A stretch of 64,000 bases of DNA from an uncultured delta proteobacterium (GCA_900079685.1 LT599018.1:2513334-2577333); one strand, 5' to 3'. Numbered from the stretch's first letter, positions 24,294 through 32,673 are shown. The notes: generated from the letters alone by a model not told the origin. Made by a program: numbers and translations.

Positions 24294-24527
24294 TCAACCC
24301 CGTGAAACCACGGAGCGGACCGTGACGGTATCCCCCGTTTCTATGCGCCGGTCCGGCGTGAGCAACTCGCCCTCGCGGATGACGAGCGCCGTGCCCTGGC
24401 GGATTTCCAGCCGGGCAAGGAGCTGGGACACGGTCTTGGGGCGCGGTATTTCCTTTGTCCCGCCCGTGGGTTCAAGGATGACGGTGATGACGGCGGGAGG
24501 GTATTTTTCAAAAGGCGTTTCTTGCAT
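24294..24527 (-). CDS. ThiS/MoaD-like beta-grasp protein
   Basis: The 77-residue protein has the ubiquitin-like sulfur-carrier layout: ITVILEPTGG...., the PKTVSQLLARLEI helix, TALVIREGELLTPDRRIETGDTVTV and a C-terminal tail VRSVVSRG. Classical carriers end in Gly-Gly, while here the last two residues are Arg-Gly. The terminal Gly needed for a thiocarboxylate is present, but the penultimate one is not. No E1-like ThiF/MoeB partner lies nearby. It may donate sulfur in thiouridine or cofactor synthesis, or it may be a non-carrier relative. Confidence 0.75.
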   Translation of the reverse strand: MQETPFEKYPPAVITVILEPTGGTKEIPRPKTVSQLLARLEIRQGTALVIREGELLTPDRRIETGDTVTVRSVVSRG

Positions 24528-24810
24528 GGGGCTTCCGGTGTTACTGTAACGGGAACGTCTGTGCGAAAGGACGGCAGTATACAGCCCGCTTTGCGCTTGC
24601 GCAAGTTCCCGCCGCGCCGCCTTGCCCGGGAAAAGGGCCGCCTGGAGAACTTTTTCGCGGCAAGACTATGCAGCCGGTGACATCCGTGCTATGTAATAAT
24701 GGCTGTGGGGGTCGTCTTGTGGCAATAACATCCTCTACCGCATGCTTTTTTTTCGTTTTTGCCCGAGGAGGGCTTGCGCGCGGAAGATCCGGGAACGAAG
24801 ACACTTATTG

Positions 24811-24816
24811 TATAAT
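24811..24816 (+). promoter_or_regulatory. Consensus -10 element upstream of the response regulator
   Basis: A perfect TATAAT lies 43 nt before the start codon. The matching -35 position (TCCGGG, 24788-24793) is poor, which suggests an activator-dependent promoter or chance. The rest of the 331-nt gap 24528-24858 has no gene. It includes a T8 tract at 24745-24752 followed by TTTTT. Confidence 0.5.
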
Positions 24817-24858
24817 TTCAGCCTTGTATTGTGCGGAAAACCGCCGCGAGGAGGCGCC

Positions 24859-25224
24859 ATGATACCGAACAAAATTCTTGTAGTGGACGACGAAAAACAT
24901 ATCCGGATGCTGTACCAAGCGGAATTGGAAGGCGAAGGGTATACCGTGGCCACATCCGACGGTACGGAGCCCATCCTGGACGTTCTAGAAAAAGAAGATC
25001 CCTCCGTCGTGGTTCTTGATATCAAGCTCGGGCCGGACATCTCCGGACTCAACCTCCTGCAAACCGTCCGCAGCTCGGAACTGGACCGCCCGGTCATCCT
25101 GAGCACGGCCTACGACAGTTTTCAGCATGACCTGAAATCCATTGCCGCGACAGCCTATGTGGTCAAATCCGTTGATCTTACGGATCTGAAGGAAAAGATC
25201 GCGCAGGCAATGAAGAAAGGATGA
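24859..25224 (+). CDS. Single-domain response regulator
   Basis: The 121-residue protein is a receiver domain only. ILVVDDEKHIR holds the acidic pocket, VVVLDIKLG the phospho-acceptor Asp (about residue 53), ILSTAYDSF the Thr/Ser position and VVKSVDL the conserved Lys. It has no output domain, so it acts by protein contact or in a phosphorelay. The ATG at 24859 follows a GAGGAGG Shine-Dalgarno sequence. The divergent histidine kinase and sensor genes (21522-24065) are the likely partners, although the ThiS-like gene sits in between. Confidence 0.9.
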   Translation: MIPNKILVVDDEKHIRMLYQAELEGEGYTVATSDGTEPILDVLEKEDPSVVVLDIKLGPDISGLNLLQTVRSSELDRPVILSTAYDSFQHDLKSIAATAYVVKSVDLTDLKEKIAQAMKKG

Positions 25225-25284
25225 CGGGCTGATCCGGCAAAGGGCCTCTTGCCCTTGGGCCGAGATCGTGGTAGCTCGCTGTGC

Positions 25285-25983
25285 ATGATAGATTTATCGC
25301 CCGACATAACAAAGAACATCACCCGCATCGCCGTGACGTTAGTGCCCATTCTTCTCGGAATGGTTCTGCATGAGTTGGCCCACGGGTATGCCGCCTACCG
25401 CCTTGGCGACCCCACGCCCAAACTCCAGGGAAGACTGACGCTCAACCCCATCAAGCATCTTGACGTGACGGGGAGCATCATTTTTATCATCACCGCGCTG
25501 ACCAGCCCCTTTGTGTTCGGCTGGGCGAAGCCCGTCAACGTGCAGCCGCGCTATTTCAAAGACCCGCGCAAAGGCATGATGCTCATCTCCTTCGCGGGCC
25601 CGCTGGCAAACTTCGCTCTGGCCCTCGCCTTCGGCGCGCTGTACGCCGTTTTGACCCGCTACGTCATCTCCGGGGGCATGCCGTTGACGCCCACCGTGAA
25701 GTTTTTCCTCTCCACCACCTTCATGGGCATCTGGATCAACCTGACGCTCGGGTGGTTCAACCTTCTGCCCATCCCGGCTCTCGACGGCGGGCATATCCTG
25801 GCCGGCCTCCTGCCGCGCCATCTCGCGGAAAAGTTTTACGCCTTCGGAAAATACGCCCTTATCATCATCATCCTGCTTATGGTGAGCGGCGCGTTCCGCT
25901 ATATCATGAGGCCGCTGGTGGGCACCTCCGCCGAGATCATCGGCTCGTTGTTCGCCATCCCGCCCCAGCTGTTATTTTTCTAA
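25285..25983 (+). CDS. Site-2 protease family (M50) membrane protein
   Basis: The intramembrane metalloprotease-like protein has about 232 residues. The zinc motif reads LHELAHGYAAYRLGDPTPK (HExxH) in an early helix, and the third ligand region reads FNLLPIPALDGGHILAGLLP. Four to six hydrophobic helices are visible. This compact form without PDZ is common in bacteria. Its natural substrates are generally unknown. The ATG at 25285 has no strong Shine-Dalgarno sequence. A TTG at 25249 in the same frame would add 12 residues. trpS follows after 15 nt. Confidence 0.88.
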   Translation: MIDLSPDITKNITRIAVTLVPILLGMVLHELAHGYAAYRLGDPTPKLQGRLTLNPIKHLDVTGSIIFIITALTSPFVFGWAKPVNVQPRYFKDPRKGMMLISFAGPLANFALALAFGALYAVLTRYVISGGMPLTPTVKFFLSTTFMGIWINLTLGWFNLLPIPALDGGHILAGLLPRHLAEKFYAFGKYALIIIILLMVSGAFRYIMRPLVGTSAEIIGSLFAIPPQLLFF

Positions 25984-25998
25984 TGTTACGGAGTTGTT

Positions 25999-27003
25999 AT
26001 GCTTAACGCGGCTCTCGGCGCCGACAGGCGCACCCTTTCCGGCATGCGGCCCACCGGGCCGTTGCACCTCGGCCATTATTTCGGCGCGCTCAAAAACTGG
26101 ATAGAGATGCAGGAAACCATGCAGTGTTTCTTCTTCGTGGCCGACTGGCACGCGCTGACCAGCGAGTTCGAGAACACCCCGCGCATCAAGCAGTACGCGC
26201 CCGAGCTGGTCAAGGATTGGGTCGCCTCCGGCCTGGACCCGGAAAAATGCGTCATTTTCCGCCAGTCCGCTATCAAGGAGCACGCCGAGCTGCATCTTCT
26301 GCTCTCCATGATTACGCCCGTCTCCTGGCTGGAACGCTGCCCCACCTACAAGGAACAGCAGCAGCAGATCACGGACAAGGACCTTTCCAACTACGGGTTC
26401 CTGGGCTACCCCGTGCTCATGACTTCGGACATCATCATGTACCGGCCCAAATGGGTGCCCGTGGGCGCGGACCAGCTGCCGCACCTGGAAATATCCCGCG
26501 AAATCGCCCGCCGGTTCAACAACCTTTACGGCGAGTTCTTCCCGGAACCGGAAGCCAGGCTCACCCCGGCGGCCAAATGCCCCGGCCTGGACGGCCGCAA
26601 AATGTCCAAGAGCTACAACAACTTCATCGGCCTCAGCGAAAGCATGGACGAGATCACGCCCAAAGTGCGCGGCATGCTCACGGATAAAGCCAGACTCCGC
26701 AAAACCGATCCCGGCGACCCGGACGTGTGCAACCTCTACCCCTACCACGAACTGCTCACGGACGAAGCCACCCGCGCGGAAATCCGGCAGGGCTGCACCT
26801 CGGCTTCTCTCGGCTGCGTGGATTGCAAAAAAATCCTGCTCAAGAACCTGGCCGTGTTCCTTGAACCCCTGCACGAGCGGCGGGCGAAGCTCGACGCCAA
26901 CCCCAATGCGGTTCAGGAAATTCTGGAAGCCGGCAACGCCAAGGCCAGGGCTTTCGCCCAGGAAACCATGCGCGGCGTGCGCGAGCTGATGCACCTGGAT
27001 TAG
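25999..27003 (+). CDS. trpS: Tryptophanyl-tRNA synthetase
   Basis: This class Ic synthetase charges tRNA-Trp. The 334-residue protein has SGMRPTGPLHLGH, with the HIGH-equivalent HLGH at residues 23-26, GADQLPHLE in the middle and GRKMSKSYNN (KMSKS at 201-205). The length is standard. The Shine-Dalgarno sequence GGAG lies at about 8 nt. It is followed after 2 nt by the rfaE2 gene, and the site-2 protease gene lies just upstream, so the three are likely one transcript. Confidence 0.97.
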   Translation: MLNAALGADRRTLSGMRPTGPLHLGHYFGALKNWIEMQETMQCFFFVADWHALTSEFENTPRIKQYAPELVKDWVASGLDPEKCVIFRQSAIKEHAELHLLLSMITPVSWLERCPTYKEQQQQITDKDLSNYGFLGYPVLMTSDIIMYRPKWVPVGADQLPHLEISREIARRFNNLYGEFFPEPEARLTPAAKCPGLDGRKMSKSYNNFIGLSESMDEITPKVRGMLTDKARLRKTDPGDPDVCNLYPYHELLTDEATRAEIRQGCTSASLGCVDCKKILLKNLAVFLEPLHERRAKLDANPNAVQEILEAGNAKARAFAQETMRGVRELMHLD

Positions 27004-27005
27004 CC

Positions 27006-27500
27006 GTGGCCGCCCTTTCCCACCCCAACGTTCTGGAACTCGACGCGCTCCTGGCGCGGCTCGCGCCCCTGCGCGCGGCGGGCAAAACCATCGTGTTCAC
27101 CAACGGCTGCTTCGACATCGTGCATCCGGGCCATGTGGATCTTCTGGAACGGGCCAAAGCCGAGGGCGACGTGCTGGTGCTGGGCCTTAATTCCGATGCG
27201 TCGGTCCGCCGCCAGGGCAAGGGGGCTGACAGGCCGTTCAATACTTACGAAGCCAGGGCCTTTGTGCTGGCCCACCTGCGGTCCGTGGATTTCGTGACCG
27301 GATTTGACGACGATACGCCGCTCGCGCTTATCACGGCGGTGCAACCGGACGTTCTGGTCAAAGGCGGGGACTGGCCCGTGGACCGGATCGTGGGCAACGA
27401 AGCGGTCATTGCCAGGGGCGGCCGGGTATTATCATTGCCTCTGATCGAGGGATTTTCCACAACAGGGTTGGCGGAACGCATCCGTTGCGGCTGCGAATGA
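27006..27500 (+). CDS. rfaE2: D-glycero-beta-D-manno-heptose 1-phosphate adenylyltransferase (stand-alone RfaE2)
   Basis: The 164-residue cytidylyltransferase-fold enzyme activates heptose 1-phosphate for LPS inner core synthesis. It corresponds to the C-terminal half of HldE. FTNGCFDIVHPGHVDLL is the nucleotide-binding HxGH block, followed by LGLNSDASVRRQGKGADRP, LKP-type VLVKGGDWPVDRIVG and SLPLIEGFSTTGL. It starts with GTG at 27006, directly after trpS. The kinase half (RfaE1) is not in the window. Confidence 0.93.
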   Translation: MAALSHPNVLELDALLARLAPLRAAGKTIVFTNGCFDIVHPGHVDLLERAKAEGDVLVLGLNSDASVRRQGKGADRPFNTYEARAFVLAHLRSVDFVTGFDDDTPLALITAVQPDVLVKGGDWPVDRIVGNEAVIARGGRVLSLPLIEGFSTTGLAERIRCGCE

Positions 27501-27539
27501 CAGTCTGAAGGCGGGATACTCCTGCCCGGAGGCATCATC

Positions 27540-28655
27540 ATGGCGAAAAAACCCACACCGCTTCCCGTGCAGAAACCGCGGCGGCGCATCGCGGCGCGCG
27601 TTTCCCTGCGGCCGGGAACGACTCCCGGTACCTTGCGGCCCATTCACGGGTCGCCTCCGGCCACGGTAACCGTGCTCACCTGCGATAACGGGAGCGGCAT
27701 CCATTCCGTAACGGCCGTTGATGATCTGGAAAAACTGCCTGCCCCTGCGGAAAAAGGCCTGCATTGGGTCCGCGTGGCGGGCCTGGGCAGCATTGAGCCC
27801 TTGCAGGCGGTGGCGGATTTTTACGGCATCCGCCGCCTCGCGTTGGAAGACACGTTGAGCCCGGGCTGGCGCACCAAACTGGAAGAGCAGGGGGAGTATG
27901 CCTTTTTCCTGCTCCAGGCCCCGGCGGACGTGGCGGGAACCCACAAGGGCGAGCATTTGAGCCTGTTCTGCAAGCACGGGCTGATCGTGACCTTTGAGGA
28001 CACGCCGACGGCGCTGGTGGATTGCCTGTGGGAGAGGCTGGAAAAGGAGCCGCCGTCCGGGAAGATCCAGCACCTGGCGGAACTGGTGACCCACATGGTG
28101 CTGGATCTCATCGTGGACAGTTTTTACCCGCACCTGGACGCCAAGGACGAGGAACTGGCCGAACTGGAAGAGCGGATCAGCGACCATGTGCCCAACCGGG
28201 AGGAACTGAACCGGTTGCACCGGGTCAAGCGCGACCTTATCACGCTCAGGCGGCTGCTCACGCCGTTTAAGGAACTGCGCGGCGACGTGCAGAAGCTGCA
28301 TACCCCGGAATCCATCCGGGAACTCAGGCCCTTTTTCAACGATTTGAACGACCATATCGTCCAGGCCGGGGAACTCCTCGACACGTATTACGAAGTCGCC
28401 AAATCCCTGGACGAGATCTCGCAGAGCATGCTCTCCAACCGGATGAACGACATCATCAAGCTGTTGACGATCATTTCAACGGTGTTCATGCCCTTGTCCT
28501 TTATCGCCGGGGTATACGGCATGAACTTCGACACGAAATATCCCCTGAACATGCCGGAGTTGTCCCTACCCTTCGGCTACGTGCTGGTGCTCCTGCTCAT
28601 GGCCGGCGTCGTGGGCGGCATGCTCTGGTTTTTCAAGAAAAAAGACTGGTTCTGA
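27540..28655 (+). CDS. corA: Magnesium/cobalt transporter CorA
   Basis: The 371-residue CorA-type channel has a large cytosolic N-terminal domain with the long charged helices seen here at about 195-300 (DAKDEELAELEERI..., LKELRGDVQKLHTPESI). Two C-terminal transmembrane helices follow, with the signature YGMNF (the GMN selectivity motif) in the loop between them and a basic tail FFKKKDWF. It carries divalent cations inward. A long palindrome begins 16 nt after the stop. Confidence 0.95.
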   Translation: MAKKPTPLPVQKPRRRIAARVSLRPGTTPGTLRPIHGSPPATVTVLTCDNGSGIHSVTAVDDLEKLPAPAEKGLHWVRVAGLGSIEPLQAVADFYGIRRLALEDTLSPGWRTKLEEQGEYAFFLLQAPADVAGTHKGEHLSLFCKHGLIVTFEDTPTALVDCLWERLEKEPPSGKIQHLAELVTHMVLDLIVDSFYPHLDAKDEELAELEERISDHVPNREELNRLHRVKRDLITLRRLLTPFKELRGDVQKLHTPESIRELRPFFNDLNDHIVQAGELLDTYYEVAKSLDEISQSMLSNRMNDIIKLLTIISTVFMPLSFIAGVYGMNFDTKYPLNMPELSLPFGYVLVLLLMAGVVGGMLWFFKKKDWF

Positions 28656-28670
28656 GTTTCCTGCTGGGTA

Positions 28671-28755
28671 GGGCAGCGGCTCAGTTTGAGCGTCAGCCAT
28701 CGCTGCTCTCTTTATCCGTAAGGCTCCGAAGACTCGCCAAACTGAGCCGCTGCCC
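28671..28755. repeat. Long palindrome after corA
   Basis: GGGCAGCGGCTCAGTTTG (28671-28688) and its exact reverse complement (28738-28755) enclose 49 nt, and a bulged A plus three more pairs extend the stem inward. It has the same architecture as the three-copy repeat element (18-23 nt arms beside a stop codon, GCGTCAG following the 5' arm) but a different, shorter core. There is no U-run. Confidence 0.75.
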
Positions 28756-28828
28756 CGCTTGCTATTTGCGTGGAATCTTCTATAGATGCCTGAAAGCGGG
28801 AAATTTTACGCCCGCTTGCGGGAGCCGC

Positions 28829-30010
28829 ATGCAGAGACGTTACTGGATAGAGGCGCTGACCTTTTTCTCTTACGCTTTCTTCGCCTTTTCCTGGGTCTCC
28901 GGCTCCTTCATGATGCCGGATATCATGACCTCTTTCGCGATAGAAAAAATTTCCGACGTCACCTGGGCGACCAACGCGGTCAGCATCGCCAAAATTATCG
29001 GCAATTTTCTGGCCGCGTCCATCCTCATGTTTTTCGGCATGAAAAAGGCCTTTCTAGGGGCCTCGCTGCTGATCGCGGCGGGATTTTTCGGCGCGCTCGC
29101 GGAAAACTATGCCGTGTTCGTCCTTTCCCGGCTGGTCATGGGGCTCGGCGGGGCCATCCTTTTCGTGTATTTCAACCCCATTGTCGTGCGGTACTTCACG
29201 CCGTCGGAACGGCCCGTCATCAACGGCATAAACTCGGCGCCTTTCGCTTTCGGCGCGTTTCTCGCCGTCATGTTCACACCCTCCCTGCTCGCGGCTTTCG
29301 GCGCGTGGCAAACCGTGCTTCTCGCCCTTTCCGCATGCAGCCTCGCCCTGCTGGTGGCCGCGCTGTTCATCCTGGAGGATTTTTCGCTAACGCCGGGCAC
29401 GCCGGGGAGCACGGCAACGGACAAAGCCTATACTATGGCCGAGGGGTTGCGCGACCCGATCAACTGGATACTGCCGTTTTCCTATTCCGGCATGCTGTTT
29501 CTGTATCTGGCGGTTTTTTCGCTTTTCCCGCTGGCGCCGGGGTTCGCGGTGTCCGTGAGCAGCCTTGCGACCGTCTATATCGCCTCGGGCCTCGCGGGTT
29601 CCATCGGCGGGGCCATGGCCGTGAAGCGCTTTTCCCGCCGGCTGCCCGTCATCCGGTATTCGGGGCTGTTCGTCGCGCTATGCGCCGGGGTTATGCTGTA
29701 TACGGACAGCCCGGCTCTGGCCTATGCCATGGCCTGCGTTTCCGGTTTTCTCATGTTTTTTCCCGTGCCCGCCATGTACACCCTGGTCCAGGAGCTGCCC
29801 GGCATGAGCACCGGGCGGATAACCTTGATATTCAGCATGTTCTGGTCTTTTTCCTATGTCATTTCAGGGATACTCATGTACATGGCGGGCATTATCGCCG
29901 ATGCCACGGGCAGCGTGACCGTGGCCGTGTTTTTTGCGGCGGCCTGCCCGGTCACGTTTTTCATCGGCACGTTTGTGCTGCCGGAAACCGGCTGCCCGCC
30001 TGAAGCATAA
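28829..30010 (+). CDS. MFS transporter (NimT/CynX-like)
   Basis: The 393-residue protein has about 12 hydrophobic helices. The start at 28829 (MQRRYWIEALTFFSYAFFAF) follows GGGAG. A longer frame from 28766 lacks a Shine-Dalgarno sequence. MFS features include VLSRLVMGLGGAILF (TM4, Arg-x-x-x-G-x-G) and a central cytosolic loop near 190-205. The order of helices resembles the cyanate/nitroimidazole permease group. The substrate is unknown. It is transcribed alone, with the convergent dsbB stop 3 nt away. Confidence 0.85.
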   Translation: MQRRYWIEALTFFSYAFFAFSWVSGSFMMPDIMTSFAIEKISDVTWATNAVSIAKIIGNFLAASILMFFGMKKAFLGASLLIAAGFFGALAENYAVFVLSRLVMGLGGAILFVYFNPIVVRYFTPSERPVINGINSAPFAFGAFLAVMFTPSLLAAFGAWQTVLLALSACSLALLVAALFILEDFSLTPGTPGSTATDKAYTMAEGLRDPINWILPFSYSGMLFLYLAVFSLFPLAPGFAVSVSSLATVYIASGLAGSIGGAMAVKRFSRRLPVIRYSGLFVALCAGVMLYTDSPALAYAMACVSGFLMFFPVPAMYTLVQELPGMSTGRITLIFSMFWSFSYVISGILMYMAGIIADATGSVTVAVFFAAACPVTFFIGTFVLPETGCPPEA

Positions 30011-30013
30011 GGG

Positions 30014-30640
30014 TTAGAGGTCAGGGGAGGGCGCCGGGGGGCGCAGGCCCAGGTCTTCGAACAGCCGGTTGCTGGTGGGGTTGTCCGGCAGGACGAGGTG
30101 GAGCCCCTCCTCGACGAACGTGACCACGGCAACCGCCGCGATGATGATCGCGAGAAGCAGGAAGACGCCTCGCGTCAGCTTGAGCGCGTTCGGGTGCACC
30201 CTGAATTCCTCCCTTGGTCCCAAAGCCAGATTAATGCCCACGGCGAGAATCTCGGCGCAGAAAATCAAAAAACTCCAGGTGTAGATGTGCAGGCCGAAGA
30301 CCGGGGTGCCGTAGCCCGGGTCCGGCGGCACGATGTGCAACAGTATCTGGCGGATCGACATGGCCGCCCCGGCGAGCGCGGCGTAGATGGTCATGCCGTG
30401 CCCGAGGCTGAAATCCTTGCATTGGAGATTGTTGTCGATAAAAAGACGGGAAAGGATATACGCCTGCCCCAGCGCGCAGAGTATCATGGCTATCCGCTGG
30501 GTCATGCACAGGGGGCAGGGGTATTCGCCCATCACGACCTGCATGAAAAGACTGCCCAGCAGAACGGCGCAAATGACGCAGATATTGGCGTGCATGCCGA
30601 GCCAGAGAATCCCCGCCATGGGGGTGCTGAACCGTTTCAT
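30014..30640 (-). CDS. Disulfide bond formation protein B (DsbB family)
   Basis: The 208-residue membrane protein reoxidises a periplasmic DsbA-type partner by passing electrons to quinone. YPCPLCMTQRIAM holds the first Cys pair (CxxC) and the conserved Gln-Arg after it. At least five hydrophobic helices are visible, slightly more than in E. coli DsbB. The expected second periplasmic Cys pair is not obvious, with only a single Cys in NNLQCKDF. Its ATG shares a base with the stop of the upstream 53-residue DUF5993 gene (TGATG), so the two are translationally coupled. Confidence 0.88.
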   Translation of the reverse strand: MKRFSTPMAGILWLGMHANICVICAVLLGSLFMQVVMGEYPCPLCMTQRIAMILCALGQAYILSRLFIDNNLQCKDFSLGHGMTIYAALAGAAMSIRQILLHIVPPDPGYGTPVFGLHIYTWSFLIFCAEILAVGINLALGPREEFRVHPNALKLTRGVFLLLAIIIAAVAVVTFVEEGLHLVLPDNPTSNRLFEDLGLRPPAPSPDL

Positions 30641-30801
30641 CAGAACACCAGCGGGAGTTCGGACGTGATGTGGTGCTTGAACAAAAGCACCGTGCTGGCC
30701 AGGGTCATGCAGAACAGCGCAATGCCCGTTACTCTGCGCCGCGGCCGCTTCCAGAACAGCATGAGCACCGCCAGCGCCGCCAGAATGAGGATAGTATCCA
30801 T
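30640..30801 (-). CDS. DUF5993-type small membrane protein coupled to dsbB
   Basis: This is a 53-residue protein, MDTILILAALAVLMLFWKR followed by a second hydrophobic helix and ending SELPLVF. It has two transmembrane segments joined by a basic turn (WKRPRRR), so both ends probably face the periplasm. Its position directly before a dsbB gene, with overlapping stop and start, matches the DUF5993 family, known from genome context next to DsbB. An accessory role in thiol oxidation is inference. The Shine-Dalgarno sequence AGGAGG lies 6 nt before the ATG. It is too short for usual ORF cut-offs. Confidence 0.8.
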   Translation of the reverse strand: MDTILILAALAVLMLFWKRPRRRVTGIALFCMTLASTVLLFKHHITSELPLVF

Positions 30802-30896
30802 GGTGGCCTCCTTTGAACGCGGGCGGAAACGTTTCCGCCCATGCTTTCCGTATCAAACGGTTGCCATTATAGGAAAATGATGCAGAAAATAGGGAA

Positions 30897-30953
30897 CCGC
30901 GCGCAACCGTAACGGTTGCGCGCGGCGTTCCTTTCGGGCCGGGGCCCGAAAGG
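30897..30953 (-). terminator. Tandem GC hairpins after the glycosyltransferase operon
   Basis: There are two adjacent perfect hairpins, 30930-30953 (CCTTTCGGGCC/GGCCCGAAAGG) and 30897-30925 (CCGCGCGCAACCGT/ACGGTTGCGCGCGG). They begin 15 nt past the glycosyltransferase stop in its direction of transcription. The second is followed by TTCCCTATTTT on the minus strand. Confidence 0.7.
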
Positions 30954-30967
30954 CGGGGCGTGAAAAA

Positions 30968-31816
30968 TCAGCGGCGGCGCAGTATCTTCAACTCGGTCAG
31001 GAGTTTGATCGCGATGTCAGGATACTGGCGCATGACGTTTTCAAACTGTTCGTCGTTCCCGCCACGGCTGTTGTATTCATAAAGCGTACCGGCGGCGACT
31101 CCCTTCGCCAGCGGGACGTTCTTGATGGGAGCGATGAAGTTTTCCACGACCCTTATAAAACTGCCGTTCAGGAGGGCCATGGCCCAGAACCAGATATCGT
31201 CGGCATACGGCGCAAGGCGCAGAAAAAGGGATTCGTCGCAAACGTCGGAATGCAGCGCGCCGGGAGGGTACAAAATGCCGCCCACCCCGGTGGCGAAGTT
31301 GAAAAACGACTCGCCCGGCTCGTTGTGTTCAGCGTGCGACCAGAGCCCGTACGGGTAAATGGTTCCGTTCTCGTATACCGTTATCCTGTGGACCCGGTGC
31401 GCGTACACCATGGTCTTCCGCTCTTGCGTGCGATAGTCGGCGTACAGCCGTTCCAGCCATTCAGGGGAGTAGAGGGCGTCGTCATCCGCCGTGACGATGA
31501 CGCTTTCCGGATACTCCCGCAGGGCCGGAACAAGCTTCTTGTACGATCGCGTGTTCGTGGTCCAGCGGATGGAAAGCCCCTGGTCGCGCAGGGCGAGCAC
31601 GGCATGCGGCAGATCGTTTTCCCGGCCGGGAAATTCCTCCTCCGCCAGCCAGAGGATGAGCGCGTCCGGCTTCAGGCTCTGGCGCAGGAGGGTTTCAAGG
31701 GCCAGGTGGAGCGTCGGGATTTTGGGAGGGTACGAGGTCAGGGAAACGATCAGCGTGTCTTCACGTGCGGGAACCTGGGCGGCGGTGCCGCCCGCAAGGG
31801 GGGGATCGACGGCCAT
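30968..31816 (-). CDS. Glycosyltransferase, family-2-like
   Basis: The 282-residue protein has a GT-A-like N-terminus: DTLIVSLTSYPPKIPTLHLALETLLRQS, then SVIVTADDDALYSPEWLERL, where the Asp-Asp-Asp is the metal/nucleotide-sugar site. A region with DDIWFWAMALLNGSFIRVVEN resembles the acceptor-side part of LPS and capsule transferases. It has no signal peptide or membrane span. It is the last gene of an operon with a DMT transporter (13 nt gap) and a C39-like protein, so it may modify a surface polysaccharide. Donor and acceptor are unknown. Confidence 0.82.
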   Translation of the reverse strand: MAVDPPLAGGTAAQVPAREDTLIVSLTSYPPKIPTLHLALETLLRQSLKPDALILWLAEEEFPGRENDLPHAVLALRDQGLSIRWTTNTRSYKKLVPALREYPESVIVTADDDALYSPEWLERLYADYRTQERKTMVYAHRVHRITVYENGTIYPYGLWSHAEHNEPGESFFNFATGVGGILYPPGALHSDVCDESLFLRLAPYADDIWFWAMALLNGSFIRVVENFIAPIKNVPLAKGVAAGTLYEYNSRGGNDEQFENVMRQYPDIAIKLLTELKILRRR

Positions 31817-31829
31817 TGTGCCTCCGGGG

Positions 31830-32669
31830 TTACGCGCGCATGACGGCCGCGCCCGCGAGCACCAGCAGCACGGCGGTTATTCTGGCGGGGGTGGCCTTTT
31901 CCTTCAAAAACAGCACGGCGAACAGCATGCCGAAAACCACCGAGGTTTCCCTTAGGGCCGCGACCATGGCAATGGGCGCGCGGGTCATGCCCCAGAGGGC
32001 GAGGCCGTAGGCTATAAGGCTGCATGTCCCGCCGAACAAGCCGTATTTCCAGCGTTTTTTGACGTAGCGAAAATAATCGCCCCGGCGCGCGATGATGGAA
32101 TAGATGGTGATGGGGAACGCGTTGCAGAAAAAGACCCAGCAGGTGTAGGAGGCCGCGTTGCCCGCCAGGCGCACGCCGTGCCCGTCCACCAGGGAATAGC
32201 CCATGATGACGAAGGCGTTGGCCAGCGCCAGGATGGTGGAGGGCAGATGGAACCCGCCGTGGCGGACGGCGTCCACCGCCAGGAGGAGCACGCCGGAACT
32301 GAGCATGATGACGCCCGTCCAGCCGCTGGCGGAAAGGGCCTCGTGCAGGAGGAACACGGAAAAGAGCGCGGTGAACAGCGGGGAAGAGCCGCGCATGATG
32401 GTGTAGGCGTAGCTCAGGTCGGAGCCCCGGTAGGCGTAGGCGATGAAGAGATAGTAAAAAAGATGGATGCAGACCGTGGCCGCGATGAAGATTCTGCTCT
32501 CCGGCAGCGGCACGGGCAGAAACGGCAGGACGAGGAGCACCATGAGGCCGCCGCCGCCCGCCTTCATGGCGGTTTCCACCAGCTTGTCCGTCCCGCCCTT
32601 GATTATGGCGTTCCAGACCGCATGGAGAATGGCCGAGCCCAGAACAACGAGAATGACCAGCGTATCCAT
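31830..32669 (-). CDS. DMT/EamA-family transporter
   Basis: The 279-residue protein has ten hydrophobic helices in two repeated halves of five. This is the EamA layout, with LHAVWNAIIKGG at the first helix and AVLFLKEKATPARITAVLLVLAG at the end, the motif closing each EamA repeat. Family members move metabolites or nucleotide-linked sugars and lipids. Its place between a glycosyltransferase and a C39-like gene makes an envelope role plausible but unproven. Confidence 0.88.
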   Translation of the reverse strand: MDTLVILVVLGSAILHAVWNAIIKGGTDKLVETAMKAGGGGLMVLLVLPFLPVPLPESRIFIAATVCIHLFYYLFIAYAYRGSDLSYAYTIMRGSSPLFTALFSVFLLHEALSASGWTGVIMLSSGVLLLAVDAVRHGGFHLPSTILALANAFVIMGYSLVDGHGVRLAGNAASYTCWVFFCNAFPITIYSIIARRGDYFRYVKKRWKYGLFGGTCSLIAYGLALWGMTRAPIAMVAALRETSVVFGMLFAVLFLKEKATPARITAVLLVLAGAAVMRA

Positions 32670-32673
32670 AACC

